Part shown: positions 27,103 to 38,781 of the stretch, one piece after another | How the letters are laid out: each line of letters opens with the position of its first letter | How positions within the stretch are numbered: position 1 is the stretch's first letter | From: Bacteroidota bacterium | Lineage (GTDB): Bacteria > Bacteroidota > Bacteroidia > Bacteroidales > WCHB1-69 | DNA length: 64,000 bases | Direction of reading: 5' to 3' | Assembly (NCBI GenBank): GCA_017860455.1 | Contig: JAGDMF010000006.1 | Span: 23,028-87,027 of the forward strand | The notes under the pieces: generated by a model | Databases searched by the model: none | What the model was told of the DNA's origin: nothing | What the model saw: the letters and a program-made list of their open reading frames with translations, nothing else | Translations under genes and position numbers: made by a program

Positions 27103-27189
27103 AGGCGAAAGGCGAAGGGCTAAAGGCGAAGGGCGAAAGGCGAAAGGCGAAGGGCTAAAGGCGAAGGGCTAAGGGCGAAGGGCGAAGGA
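27086..27189 (+). repeat. Degenerate heptamer array (AAGGCGA/AAGGGCT type)
   Basis: About 14 units of seven bases overlapping the 3' end of nqrD. The reverse-complement theme (CGCCTTTTGCC) appears at 27589-27627 on the far side of the four-helix-bundle gene. Confidence 0.88.
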
Positions 27190-27227
27190 GAATGTTATAT
27201 AAACTTGTAAAACTAAATAATACTAAT

Positions 27228-27581
27228 ATGGCTACAGTAAGACAATTCGAAGACCTGGAGGTTTGGCAAAAATCAATATCTTTAGTTCAAGAAATCTATT
27301 TACAATTTAAAGATTGTAAGGATTATGGATTTAAAGATCAAATACAAAGAGCATCTGTTTCAATTCCCTCAAATATTGCTGAAGGATTTGAAAGAAATAC
27401 GGATCAAGATACTTCACGTTTTTTTATTATAGCAAAATCTTCTGCCGGTGAAGTACGAACACAATTGCATATTGCGTTTTTATTAGGATATGTTCAAGAG
27501 ATTGAATCAATTACACTCATTGAAAAGGCAACAACAATATCAAAAATGCTTGCAACTCTAATAAAATATAGATTAAAATAA
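27228..27581 (+). CDS. Four-helix-bundle protein, S23/IVP family, second copy
   Basis: 117 residues, a clear member: RQFEDLEVWQKSISLVQEIY, DQIQRASVSIPSNIAEGFER and the C-terminal FFIIAKSSAGEVRTQLHIAF. I start at the ATG at 27228, where the family N-terminus begins, not at the upstream 27192. It is inserted between nqrD and enolase and flanked by inverted heptamer arrays, paralleling the gene at 21540. The two proteins are quite different in sequence, so they are not a recent duplication. Function of the family is unresolved. Confidence 0.9.
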   Translation: MATVRQFEDLEVWQKSISLVQEIYLQFKDCKDYGFKDQIQRASVSIPSNIAEGFERNTDQDTSRFFIIAKSSAGEVRTQLHIAFLLGYVQEIESITLIEKATTISKMLATLIKYRLK

Positions 27582-27588
27582 AATTTTA

Positions 27589-27627
27589 CGCTTTTCGCCT
27601 TTTGCCTTGCACCTTTTGCCTTTTTTT
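27589..27627 (-). repeat. Heptamer array, inverted relative to 27086
   Basis: CGCTTTT/CGCCTTT/TGCCTTG-type units just after the four-helix-bundle stop, running up to the enolase -7 box. Shorter and more diverged than the left array. Confidence 0.75.
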
Positions 27628-27629
27628 CG

Positions 27630-27637
27630 TATTTTTG
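27630..27637 (+). promoter_or_regulatory. Bacteroidota -7 promoter box for enolase
   Basis: TATTTTTG followed by CA, 41 bases before the eno start and directly abutting the repeat array. Confidence 0.6.
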
Positions 27638-27663
27638 CATGTTAAAAAAATTAAAAAAATTAA

Positions 27664-28968
<1,305 letters not shown>

Positions 28969-28996
28969 TTCCATTTTTTTGATCTTTGAAAATAGT

Positions 28997-29026
28997 AAAA
29001 AGAGTTCTCATGAACTCTTTTTTTTG
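28997..29026 (+). terminator. Rho-independent terminator after eno
   Basis: 11-base stem AAAAAGAGTTC/GAACTCTTTTT with TCAT loop and poly-T tail, 28 bases after the stop. Confidence 0.9.
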
Positions 29027-29057
29027 TCAAAAAATCTGTAGATCGGGAAAGATAACG

Positions 29058-29065
29058 TATATTTG
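29058..29065 (+). promoter_or_regulatory. Bacteroidota -7 promoter box for the giant surface protein
   Basis: TATATTTG followed by CAC, 20 bases before the ATG at 29085; the leader would be very short. Confidence 0.6.
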
Positions 29066-29084
29066 CACTCTTAAATATAGCAAT

Positions 29085-32000
29085 ATGAAAAATATAAAAT
29101 ATACATTTTTAAGCATTGTTTTTTTACTCTTTTTTATTCACCAAAATGGGAATGCTCAGAACGCACCCGGTGGTAATGTTTCGAGTGCAGGTTCTTTTGT
29201 AACAGCACTTGGTGGAAATGCCTACACTTCCTATCAGGCTGGAGTTCAGATTATTCATGTTACAAAAGATATAAAATTAAACGCTCCTATCAATATCATT
29301 TATGGAATTTATAAATTGGTTCCTGCTGATTCTACTTGTGAAATTGCTCCGGCTACATCGATAAATCGTTTGTTTTCTATTCAAACTAACGCCAATTTAA
29401 CCTTGCAAGGATTTGATGGGGAAACTCCAAATGAAACAAAACAATTAAAATTTGAAGGGAAAATAAATGATTCTGAAAAATGTTTGCAAAATATTTTTCA
29501 GAATTCAGGAACACTAATTATCACCTCTAATGTAATCATTGAAAACCACAATGGGGCTCAGGCTGCGATCAGTAATCAGGGGAATATTTTTATTTATGGA
29601 GGGATCATTCAAAACAATCAATCTTCCGAAAATGGGGGTGCACTATTCTTAAATTCAGGAAATGCAACTATTGATAGTGTTCAATTTATTAACAATACAG
29701 CACTTAAAGGAAGTGCCATTTATCAAAACAGTTACGCTTCCCTTTTATTAAAACAAACCAATGTCAATAATGGTACCATTTATCTAGCTGAAAATGCATC
29801 CATATCGATTATTGACCAGTTTCAAACCAATCAGATTATTACGCTTCAAAAAGACAATTTCACATTATGTTCACCTATTATTTCCATACTTACTCCTTTA
29901 GCTCCTGCTCAGGTTGAAGAAATTTATAGCTCATTTCAATTTGAGCAAATTCCTGATCCTTATGTGTTTGAGATCGCCAATGATAGTGCTTCGATCATAA
30001 TTAATGGAATATGTGATACCTTATTTTTCAGAAATTGTCAGCAATTTTATATTCCTTACACAGATTCCATTTACACCTCATCTACCCAGTTTGTTCATAG
30101 AATTGAAACGAATCAAACCTGTGATAGTTTGGTTAAAATAATGATAGAAATTGAACCCTATATTGACACCATTGCCTTAACATTATGTTCTTATGATTTT
30201 CCATATTCTATTGAAAATGGAACAATTGACACAGCCGGAACTTACACGTATCAATATCAGGCTATAGATGGATGTGACAGTACTCTCATCTATCAGGTTA
30301 CGATGATTCCTACTATTGTTGACACTCAATTTGTATCTGTTTGTGATATTGAATTACCCTATACTTTCAGAGATTCTGTATTAATCACTTCAGGAGAATA
30401 TATTTTTGGATCAGCCTGCAATAGTTTCACTCATCTTTTCTTTCAGGTGAACTCTTCCTACAACGACACAATCTGGGCTTCTATATGTGAATCAGCATTA
30501 CCTTATATGTTTTCTAATGGTCAAACCTATACAGTTTCAGGAATTTATACAAATTCGTATTTGACACAGAGTGGGTGTGACAGTATTGTGACTTTGGATT
30601 TAACCGTATATCCTTATTTTGAAGCTACTATTGCAGGTGATACCTTAATTTGTGAAAATGAATCCACTATTTTTACAGCTTCCGGAAGCACACAATTTTT
30701 ATGGAGTACAGGAGCAACAACTGCTTCTATTGAACCTCTCCAATCGGGGTTATATAGTGTTACTGTTTCTGATGAGTTGAACTGCTATATTTCCAGCAAA
30801 CAGGTTCATTTAACGATTCAAAACACTCCTCAGCTGGTAGTAACAGGAGAGGAACCTTTTTGTCAATTTGATTCCATAACACTTTCATGTACGGGAGCCG
30901 ATTTTTATATCTGGAATGAGGTTGACACTGCTGTACAAAAACATATTTTTAACGGCAATAGTTTGACCATTAAAGCATTAAACACAAATGGTTGTTTTGT
31001 TTTAGACACTATTGAACCCATTATGTATCCTGCCCCCATTTTAGAAATTATAGGGGATCAGGAGATTTGTTTAGGTGATTCCACTACTCTTCAGGTACCA
31101 TCCGGAAATAGCTATTTATGGTCTACCGGATCAACGGATACCACTATTGTAGTGAATCCATTAATAACCACAACCTATTTTGTAACAATAACATCAGCGT
31201 TACAATGTAGTTATGTTGATAGTATAACTGTTTTTGTGCGACCTATTCCTGAAATTCAAATTTTGGGAGATACCATACAATGTTATGGAAATTTGATTCA
31301 GTTAACGGCAAATGGAGGAGATCAATACTTGTGGAGTAATGGAACAGCAGATGCAACAGTTGCATTGGATCAAACTGCAGTAGTTTCAGTAACTGTTTCA
31401 AATGAATTCAACTGTTCAGCAATAAAAACAATTCAAGTTAGAATAGATACTGTTCCAACCTTAGATATATCAGGGAATAATGAAATTTGTATGGGCCAAA
31501 ATGGTGCCCTTACAGCCCAATCTGATGCGCCATTTGTATGGTCAACCAATGAAATTACGGAACACATTTTAGTATCTCCCACTATAAACACTACTTATTT
31601 TGTGACCGCTACAAACTCTTATGGATGTCAAACTATTGATAGTTTTGAAGTTGTTGTACATGAGTTACCTATAGCTCAAATTTCCGGGACAGATCAATTT
31701 TGCAGTAACACTTATACACAATTAACGGCAACAGGTGGAGGATCCTATTTATGGAATAATGGGGAATCCGGCAGTTCTCTGGTTACCAATATCGGAGGAA
31801 CATATACAGTAACTGTCACCAATCAATATGGTTGCAGTGCTTCAGTTTCCAAAAACATTTCATCATTACAGGCACCTGATGTTACAATATTCGGTGATTC
31901 AGTGAAATGTGTAGGTCAATCCACTCAATTCAGTGCATCCGGAGCAAACACTTATCAGTGGAACAACGGATCCACATCACCACAAATCACAGCCATAAAT

Positions 32001-35000
32001 GGTGGAATCTATACTGTAACAGGGACATCTGTTAATGGATGTAGTGCAACAAGATCGATAGAATTTATTCAATCACAGCCCAATATTGTGATAAGTGGAG
32101 ACACTTCGATTTGTGTTGGGGAAACAACTATATTAACTGCTTCCGGTGGAGGAACCTATTTATGGAGTGCCAACAATCAAACTTCTGCGTCCATATTTTT
32201 ATCACCTGTTCAAACTTCGTTTTATTACATTACTGTAACCAATTCACTAGGATGTTCTGCTGTAAAACTAGTAACATTACTAGTTAATCCTAATCCGAAC
32301 GTATCCATAATGGGTGAAAACTCCATTTGTCAAGGAGATTTAACAACATTAACTGCGAATGGGGGAACCAGTTATGCATGGTCCAATGGATCCAATACTG
32401 CCAGCATTTATGTAAGTACTGCAGGATTTTACACTGTTACAGCCACTTCTTCTTTAGGATGTACTTCAACAGCCATCACATCAGTGAATGTAAAAACGAA
32501 ACCTAATGTTTCGATATTGGGCGTTCCCTCTTTTTGTCAGGGTTTATCAACAACTTTAACAGCAACGGGTGGTAATAATTATGTTTGGAGTAACGGAACC
32601 AGTACTCAAAATAATACAATCAATATTCCGGGTACCTATTCAGTAACGGTTACCAATTCAAATAACTGTACTGCAGTTGCATCCATTGTTGTAGTTATGA
32701 ACGAAAAGCCAACCGCTTCCATATTAGGGAACAGAAATTTCTGTGCTAATAGTCAAACCTCATTAACTGCGATGGGTGGCACTAACTATTTATGGAATGA
32801 TGGATCATCCAATCAAACGATAACTGCAACAACAGGAGGCACTTATACAGTCACAGTAACCAATCAAAATGGATGTACTTCAAGTGTTTCTGCTGTTACA
32901 ACCGTTTATTCAGTACCAACACCTTCCATATCGGGGAGTTCAGAATTTTGTCAGGGATTGAGCGTCAATTTAATTGCTTCCGGAGGAGTATCTTATTTGT
33001 GGAGCTCCGGTGCAACTTCAACCTATATTAATGTCAATCAAACAGGTACATATATTGTAACTGCTACAGATTCAAGAGGGTGCACTGCTGAAGCAACCAA
33101 AACTGTAATTGCGCACCCATTACCGGTAATAACGATTACTGGTGATACAAATATTTGTACGGGGGGTTCCAGTTTTCTGGTAGCCAATGCAAGCGGAGCA
33201 ACTTCCTTTGTGTGGAGTACTGCTCAAACAGCACCATTTATTAATGTTTCTCCCAGTGCAACAACTAACTATACCGTAATTGTAACCAACGTCAATGGAT
33301 GTTCCAATTCTTCCACTTTAAAAGTAAATGTAAGACCCTACCCTACTCCTTCTATAGTAGGCAATAACTCATTTTGCGACGGTGACACGTTACATCTTAC
33401 CGCTCAGGGGGGAGCATCCTATTTGTGGAATAATTCTGCGACCAATTCATCTATTGATATTACTAATGCAGGAACCTATACGGTTACCGTTACTTCCCAA
33501 TATGGTTGTAGTTCCACCATTTCAAAAACAGTAACAAAAAATAGTTTACCTATTCCTGTTATTACAGGCAATGGAACAATTTGTGAAGGTCAAAACGGAA
33601 CACTTACGGCGTCCGGCGGTGTTTCCTATTCGTGGTCCAATAATGTATCAACAGCCATTATTCATCCATCAGCTGCCGGTACCTATACTGTAACAGTTAC
33701 AGATGCAAATGGTTGTAGTTCTTCTGTTTCAACGAATATTACAGTAAATACACCTCCCAATGTTTCCATTATTGGTGATACTTCATTTTGTCAGGGCAAT
33801 TCTATCATTTTGGCTGCATCAGGTACACCAAATGTTTCCTATTTATGGAGTAATAGCAGTACAGGAACCTCTATCTCTGTCAATTCATCAGGTATTTATT
33901 CTGTAACAGCCACCCATTTGAATGGGTGTACTGCAAATGCCTCAAAATCAATAACATCATTATCGTTACCTAATGCTCAAATTTCAGGGGTACTGAATCC
34001 TTGTTTAGGTAAAGGCACAACATTAACCGCTTCAGGAGGTGTTTCATATATTTGGTCTAACGGATCACAAAGTAATACAATAAATATTAGTCCTACCGTT
34101 TCAAGTACTTATTTAGTTACAGTTACTGGAATTAACGGATGTACTCATCAAACATCAGTAGTAGTTAATCCATTACCTGTACCCGGAATTACCATTACAG
34201 GTGGGGAACCCATTTGTCAAGGTGAGATGGCAACAATAACAGCATCTGGAGGAAGTTCCTATCAATGGTCAACAGGTATTAATAGCGCAACAATAAATGC
34301 CACAGTTACAGGTACCTATACTGTTACTGTAACCAATTCAATGGGTTGTACAGCTACATCATCCGTTCCATTGTTGGTAAATCCTACTCCAAGCTCAGAA
34401 ATCACAGGTGTTTCAACTCTTTGTGAAGGTACTTCCACAACTCTGGAAGCAACAGATGGAATCTCCTATTTATGGAGTAACAACGCAACAACACCTACCA
34501 TTTCTATCAATCCTGCCACTTCAACATCTTATTCTTGTACCGTTACGAATAATTATGGATGTCATGTGGTTGTTAATAAACCTATAACTGTTGTTGCTCT
34601 ACCAACTCCTCAACTCTTTGGCGGAAGCCAGTTTTGTGAAGGAGGTTCTTTAACACTATCAGTAGCCGGTGGTGATAGTTATCTGTGGAATACCAATGAA
34701 ACAGGAAATGAAAAAATTGTTACCTCTCCCGGATTATATAGTGTAACTGTTACTTCAAATGGTTGTTCTGCTTCCACATACACTTATGTATCAACACTTC
34801 CATTACCTACCCCTACAATAACAGACCCAGTCAGTATTTGTCAGGGTCTTTCTACAACGCTTACTGCCGGAGGAGGAACTGATTACCATTGGAGTACAGG
34901 AGCTAATAATGGATCCATCAACACAGGAGTGGGTGGAACCTATTCTGTCACTGTAACAAACAGTGATGGTTGTTCGGCAACCACTTCGACCACTGTTACT

Positions 35001-35909
35001 TTACTTGATATTCCCAACATTCAAATCACCGGAGATTCGACTATTTGTAATGGTCAGTCAACACAATTGATGGCAAGCGGCGGGATTTCTTATTTGTGGA
35101 ATACAAGCGAATCCAATGCTTTATTAAATGTATCTCCTACAACAAATACCAATTATAGTGTTACCGTAACCAATTCTGCAGGTTGTACCTCTTCAAAAAA
35201 TATTTTGGTTCAAGTTTTCCCTGTTTATCAGGTGGATAGAGTGGCTCAGATTTGTCAAGGTCAATCTTACAACGGACAAGGGTTCACAATTCCGGTTCAA
35301 AATAGTGCCGGTGAGTTTGAGTTTTATAACAATTTTCAAACCACTCAGGGTTGTGATAGTATTATCAAATTAACATTAACTGTAAATCCAAAACCGGTGA
35401 TTACTCAGGCTATTTCCGGACCATCAGTGATCAACACAACCGGAATGTACTCCTATATTATTTCTAATGTACAATTTGCTGACTCTTATGAATGGTCTAT
35501 TAATAATCCAACATGGACATTAAGCAATTCCACTTCCAATTCTGTCAATTTAACAGTAAATAACACCGGCAGTGGAATTTTGACAGTTTATGGAGTAAAC
35601 GAATGTGGTGTCTCCAATCCGGGAACATTGAATATTTTATCTTCAGTAGCAGTTGAAACGTTTGATATAACAGATCAAATCACTATTTCCCCCAATCCAT
35701 CACCGGGAATAGTTATCGTTGAAAACAGTAGTGATATCTTATTAACTCGTTATGAATTATATGATTTAACAGGAAAAATGATTAAAACTGAAACCATTTC
35801 AAGTTCAAAATTTGAAATAGATATAAATAATTGTTCAAATGGAGTATATATCATTAAACTTTTTGAAAAAAATCAATTCAGATATTCCGGTAAAGTTATA
35901 AAACAATAA
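29085..35909 (+). CDS. Giant secreted repeat protein with T9SS sorting domain
   Basis: 2274 residues. The ATG at 29085 gives the signal peptide (MKNIKYTFLSIVFLLFF...NGNAQ). After an N-terminal region with beta-helix-like segments (FINNTALKGSAIYQ) and a few GCDS...LTV repeats, I count 22 tandem Ig-like units of ~75-80 residues between about 30.62 and 35.22 kb. Each follows I-x-G-...-C-x-G-...-LTA-x-GG-x-SYLWSNG-...-GTYTVTVTN-...-GC, with two cysteines spaced for an intradomain disulfide. The C-terminus is a T9SS type A sorting domain (SPNPSPGIVIVEN...GVYIIKLF). Likely a long surface adhesin or stalk; the ligand is unknown. The two thioredoxin-like genes downstream may be partners. Confidence 0.9.
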   Translation: MKNIKYTFLSIVFLLFFIHQNGNAQNAPGGNVSSAGSFVTALGGNAYTSYQAGVQIIHVTKDIKLNAPINIIYGIYKLVPADSTCEIAPATSINRLFSIQTNANLTLQGFDGETPNETKQLKFEGKINDSEKCLQNIFQNSGTLIITSNVIIENHNGAQAAISNQGNIFIYGGIIQNNQSSENGGALFLNSGNATIDSVQFINNTALKGSAIYQNSYASLLLKQTNVNNGTIYLAENASISIIDQFQTNQIITLQKDNFTLCSPIISILTPLAPAQVEEIYSSFQFEQIPDPYVFEIANDSASIIINGICDTLFFRNCQQFYIPYTDSIYTSSTQFVHRIETNQTCDSLVKIMIEIEPYIDTIALTLCSYDFPYSIENGTIDTAGTYTYQYQAIDGCDSTLIYQVTMIPTIVDTQFVSVCDIELPYTFRDSVLITSGEYIFGSACNSFTHLFFQVNSSYNDTIWASICESALPYMFSNGQTYTVSGIYTNSYLTQSGCDSIVTLDLTVYPYFEATIAGDTLICENESTIFTASGSTQFLWSTGATTASIEPLQSGLYSVTVSDELNCYISSKQVHLTIQNTPQLVVTGEEPFCQFDSITLSCTGADFYIWNEVDTAVQKHIFNGNSLTIKALNTNGCFVLDTIEPIMYPAPILEIIGDQEICLGDSTTLQVPSGNSYLWSTGSTDTTIVVNPLITTTYFVTITSALQCSYVDSITVFVRPIPEIQILGDTIQCYGNLIQLTANGGDQYLWSNGTADATVALDQTAVVSVTVSNEFNCSAIKTIQVRIDTVPTLDISGNNEICMGQNGALTAQSDAPFVWSTNEITEHILVSPTINTTYFVTATNSYGCQTIDSFEVVVHELPIAQISGTDQFCSNTYTQLTATGGGSYLWNNGESGSSLVTNIGGTYTVTVTNQYGCSASVSKNISSLQAPDVTIFGDSVKCVGQSTQFSASGANTYQWNNGSTSPQITAINGGIYTVTGTSVNGCSATRSIEFIQSQPNIVISGDTSICVGETTILTASGGGTYLWSANNQTSASIFLSPVQTSFYYITVTNSLGCSAVKLVTLLVNPNPNVSIMGENSICQGDLTTLTANGGTSYAWSNGSNTASIYVSTAGFYTVTATSSLGCTSTAITSVNVKTKPNVSILGVPSFCQGLSTTLTATGGNNYVWSNGTSTQNNTINIPGTYSVTVTNSNNCTAVASIVVVMNEKPTASILGNRNFCANSQTSLTAMGGTNYLWNDGSSNQTITATTGGTYTVTVTNQNGCTSSVSAVTTVYSVPTPSISGSSEFCQGLSVNLIASGGVSYLWSSGATSTYINVNQTGTYIVTATDSRGCTAEATKTVIAHPLPVITITGDTNICTGGSSFLVANASGATSFVWSTAQTAPFINVSPSATTNYTVIVTNVNGCSNSSTLKVNVRPYPTPSIVGNNSFCDGDTLHLTAQGGASYLWNNSATNSSIDITNAGTYTVTVTSQYGCSSTISKTVTKNSLPIPVITGNGTICEGQNGTLTASGGVSYSWSNNVSTAIIHPSAAGTYTVTVTDANGCSSSVSTNITVNTPPNVSIIGDTSFCQGNSIILAASGTPNVSYLWSNSSTGTSISVNSSGIYSVTATHLNGCTANASKSITSLSLPNAQISGVLNPCLGKGTTLTASGGVSYIWSNGSQSNTINISPTVSSTYLVTVTGINGCTHQTSVVVNPLPVPGITITGGEPICQGEMATITASGGSSYQWSTGINSATINATVTGTYTVTVTNSMGCTATSSVPLLVNPTPSSEITGVSTLCEGTSTTLEATDGISYLWSNNATTPTISINPATSTSYSCTVTNNYGCHVVVNKPITVVALPTPQLFGGSQFCEGGSLTLSVAGGDSYLWNTNETGNEKIVTSPGLYSVTVTSNGCSASTYTYVSTLPLPTPTITDPVSICQGLSTTLTAGGGTDYHWSTGANNGSINTGVGGTYSVTVTNSDGCSATTSTTVTLLDIPNIQITGDSTICNGQSTQLMASGGISYLWNTSESNALLNVSPTTNTNYSVTVTNSAGCTSSKNILVQVFPVYQVDRVAQICQGQSYNGQGFTIPVQNSAGEFEFYNNFQTTQGCDSIIKLTLTVNPKPVITQAISGPSVINTTGMYSYIISNVQFADSYEWSINNPTWTLSNSTSNSVNLTVNNTGSGILTVYGVNECGVSNPGTLNILSSVAVETFDITDQITISPNPSPGIVIVENSSDILLTRYELYDLTGKMIKTETISSSKFEIDINNCSNGVYIIKLFEKNQFRYSGKVIKQ

Positions 35910-35914
35910 AGTTT

Positions 35915-37273
35915 ATGAACAAAAAAATCTCACTATTACTTCCGGTATTCCTTTTTTATTTTATTATTGGACAACTTTCAGCATCTACTTTAAGTAGTAA
36001 TGGTTATAAAATTAAAATTCAGTTATTAGATCCACAATCCAAAACCATTTATTTATATGGTTATTATGGAGGGGAATCTTATCTATTTGACAGTGCCTAT
36101 TCTGCCAAAGGAAAATTTGAATTTAAAAGTAAAACAAATAAAATTGAAAAAGGGATCTATTCTGTTCAAACTACTCCGGAACTGAAATTGTTTGATATTA
36201 TGATTAATCAAACCACCCAATTTGCGATTATTACGAATGAAAAAAAACCTTTTGAACAATATAAAATTGACAAAAGTGATGAAAATGTTCTGTTTTTTGA
36301 ATACCAGAAAGCAATCATCAATCATTTGAATATCATCCCTTTTATTGAAACTTCTCCCAATTCTTTCTTGTCAAATTATGCTAAAGCTCTTCAAGAAGTT
36401 GATTTTCAGGATTTTTTAAAAAATATTTCTACAGAAAAGCCCAATGAATATTTTGGGATTGACCAATTGGAGCAGTTGGTGATGTTTCATTATTTTGATC
36501 AAATTAATTTTAAAGACAAAAGACTCTTAAGAACACCTTTAAAAATAAATGTACCTTATTATTTCGGTTCGCTTTTTGAAACCTATATTGAAGATCGCAA
36601 TACTTGTTTCATTTTATTAAATCATTTTTTAGAAGGAACAATTGACACAAATAATCGTCCAATAGACCTGGAAGTACAGTTTTATTATCTTAAAAAAATA
36701 ATGCAAAATTACTTATACAACAAGCCTGGGTTTGATACCCTATTTGTATATCTTTATGATCATTATTATAAACCAGAGATGGATCAGTGGAATATTTTCA
36801 ATGACTCAGATCAAAGGATTTATGAAAACATGCAAGCCAGAAAAAGGAGAACTTTTCCCGGACATTACATTAATGCTATAGAAGCTTATGATATTCAAAA
36901 GAATAAAGTTAACTCAGATTCAGTAAAAACCAAATATAAAATCCTATGGTTATGGGATCCGGATTGTGATCATTGTGTGGAAGAAACACCTCATCTTTTT
37001 GAATTTTACAAACAAAACCATGTGCAATACAACTTTGAAGTGATTGCTATTTCTATAACCGAAGATTATGATCGCTGGAAAAGTTTCATTGAAGAAAATC
37101 AATTGTTTTGGATTAATCTAAGTTATGCCATGGGTGAACCCAATTACGATTTAATCGATTTTTTTGATTTAATGGTGACTCCCGGAATTTTTTTAATAGA
37201 TGAAAACAATAAAATTGTCGCAAGACAGTTTCCAATAAAAAATTTAAAAACTATTTTTGAACAAATTAATTAA
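35915..37273 (+). CDS. Exported thioredoxin-like protein (DUF4369/DUF5106 type)
   Basis: 452 residues. Signal peptide of ~23 residues, an N-terminal DUF4369-like beta domain (IQLLDPQSKTIYLYGYYGG), a helical middle (DUF5106-like), and a C-terminal thioredoxin fold with the CxxC active site in WDPDCDHCVEETP and cis-Pro segment MVTPGIFLID. Probably a periplasmic, membrane-associated disulfide or redox protein. It begins 6 bases after the giant cysteine-paired repeat protein and 14 bases before a paralogue, so it may act on disulfides of that protein; this is inference. Confidence 0.82.
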   Translation: MNKKISLLLPVFLFYFIIGQLSASTLSSNGYKIKIQLLDPQSKTIYLYGYYGGESYLFDSAYSAKGKFEFKSKTNKIEKGIYSVQTTPELKLFDIMINQTTQFAIITNEKKPFEQYKIDKSDENVLFFEYQKAIINHLNIIPFIETSPNSFLSNYAKALQEVDFQDFLKNISTEKPNEYFGIDQLEQLVMFHYFDQINFKDKRLLRTPLKINVPYYFGSLFETYIEDRNTCFILLNHFLEGTIDTNNRPIDLEVQFYYLKKIMQNYLYNKPGFDTLFVYLYDHYYKPEMDQWNIFNDSDQRIYENMQARKRRTFPGHYINAIEAYDIQKNKVNSDSVKTKYKILWLWDPDCDHCVEETPHLFEFYKQNHVQYNFEVIAISITEDYDRWKSFIEENQLFWINLSYAMGEPNYDLIDFFDLMVTPGIFLIDENNKIVARQFPIKNLKTIFEQIN

Positions 37274-37286
37274 AATATAAAGAGTG

Positions 37287-38780
37287 ATGAAAAAAAGTGC
37301 GCTACTATTTATGATGTTATTGATGGGGATCTCCTCAGTACTTTATGCTCAAAAAATCAAAACTATCAATCCAAGACCTGGGCATAAACTGGTTTTCAAA
37401 ATTGATTATGCACAAGATAAAATTGTGTATTTAGCGATCCATTACAGGGAAAAACTTTTACTAAAAGATTCTGCGCGTAATGATGGAAGAGGTGTTTACA
37501 TTTTTGATGGAGAAAATAAATTGGAAGAGGGGTTATATACTGTTGTTTCTGAAAATAAAAAACCATATTGTAATTTCATAATTGATGGAGAACAACATTT
37601 TACCTATTTTATTGATACTATAGGTGATGTGAGAAATTTCAGAGTTGAAAACTCTCCTCAAAATACGGAGATGTTAAAATTTCAAAGAAGAACAGTAAAA
37701 GCCCAAAAAGATGTAAAATTGTATCAGGATAAACTGAAAGAGTTTGAAAATGGGAATAAAGATAGTTTAGAGTTTTACACTCAAAAAATGAAAAATGTCA
37801 ATACAGAGATGGAGGAATTCATTAAAAATATGATTGCTGAAAATCCCACATTTTTATTTTCAAAATTACAAAAATCATATCAATTCATCAATGTTCCTGA
37901 TCCTCCTGTATTACCTAATGGTACTATAGATTCAACTTTTCAATCTATTTATTACCGAACTCATTATTGGGATAATTTTGACTTAACAGATAGAAGATTT
38001 TTATTTTTGCCTTCCTTAGAACCCAAAATGAAAGACTATTTTACTAAAATTTTATGGATGTATGAACCCGATACTATCAATAAATATGTAGATATGGTAT
38101 TGGCCAAAACGGAACCGGACAGTATGATGTACATGTTTTTTGTAGAGTGGTTATCGTATCAGTTTGAATCGAGTAAAATTATTGGACATGATGCCGTTTT
38201 TGTTCATATTGCTAAAGAAAACCAATTGAAAGGAAAATGTAAATGGTTAAATGAAGATATGATTGGAAAATATGAAAGAAGGGTAAAAAGTTTAGAACCA
38301 CTTTTGATTGGGAAAAAAGCAGTTGAATTGATTATGCCCGATACCACTTTGACCACAGATTTCACTAAATGGCACTCCTCTTATAATTTTCAAAAACCTT
38401 ATGTTGTGATGTGGTTTTATGATCCGACCTGTCACACTTGTCAGGAGGAATCTGAGAAGATGAAACATGTGTATGATTCATTGGAAACGATTGGAAAAAG
38501 AAATTTTGATGTATATGCCGTTGGAAGTGATACCGATTTGGAGAGATGGAAAAGATATGTGAGAGAGAAAAAATATCCCTGGATAAATGTTGGTGGAAAT
38601 ACTGCAAATATTGATTATATTGAAACTTATAATATTATTGGCAATCCTACCATGTTTATTATTGACAATACAACTAAAGAGATTATTTTAAACAGACGTA
38701 TTGAGATGGTTGGAATTCCTTCATTTTTAGATCAATACGAAAAAATCAAAGAAGCTAAAAGTAAATTACAACCTAAATAA
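37287..38780 (+). CDS. Exported thioredoxin-like protein (DUF4369/DUF5106 type), second copy
   Basis: 497 residues from the ATG at 37287 (a GTG one codon earlier is possible). Signal peptide ending LYAQ, then the same three-part layout as its neighbour, with CxxC in [12 protein letters not shown] and NPTMFIID as the cis-Pro element. Clearly paralogous to 35915-37273, though substantially diverged. tyrS starts one base after its stop, so housekeeping tyrS may be cotranscribed with this surface-protein operon. Confidence 0.82.
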   Translation: MKKSALLFMMLLMGISSVLYAQKIKTINPRPGHKLVFKIDYAQDKIVYLAIHYREKLLLKDSARNDGRGVYIFDGENKLEEGLYTVVSENKKPYCNFIIDGEQHFTYFIDTIGDVRNFRVENSPQNTEMLKFQRRTVKAQKDVKLYQDKLKEFENGNKDSLEFYTQKMKNVNTEMEEFIKNMIAENPTFLFSKLQKSYQFINVPDPPVLPNGTIDSTFQSIYYRTHYWDNFDLTDRRFLFLPSLEPKMKDYFTKILWMYEPDTINKYVDMVLAKTEPDSMMYMFFVEWLSYQFESSKIIGHDAVFVHIAKENQLKGKCKWLNEDMIGKYERRVKSLEPLLIGKKAVELIMPDTTLTTDFTKWHSSYNFQKPYVVMWFYDPTCHTCQEESEKMKHVYDSLETIGKRNFDVYAVGSDTDLERWKRYVREKKYPWINVGGNTANIDYIETYNIIGNPTMFIIDNTTKEIILNRRIEMVGIPSFLDQYEKIKEAKSKLQPK

Positions 38781-38781
38781 T

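Noticed and set aside
21540..27581. Diversity-generating retroelement (the IVP proteins resemble Avd)
   Set aside because: No reverse transcriptase and no template/variable repeat pair seen in the window; the giant repeat protein's units diverge in a domain-like manner, not by adenine-directed change.
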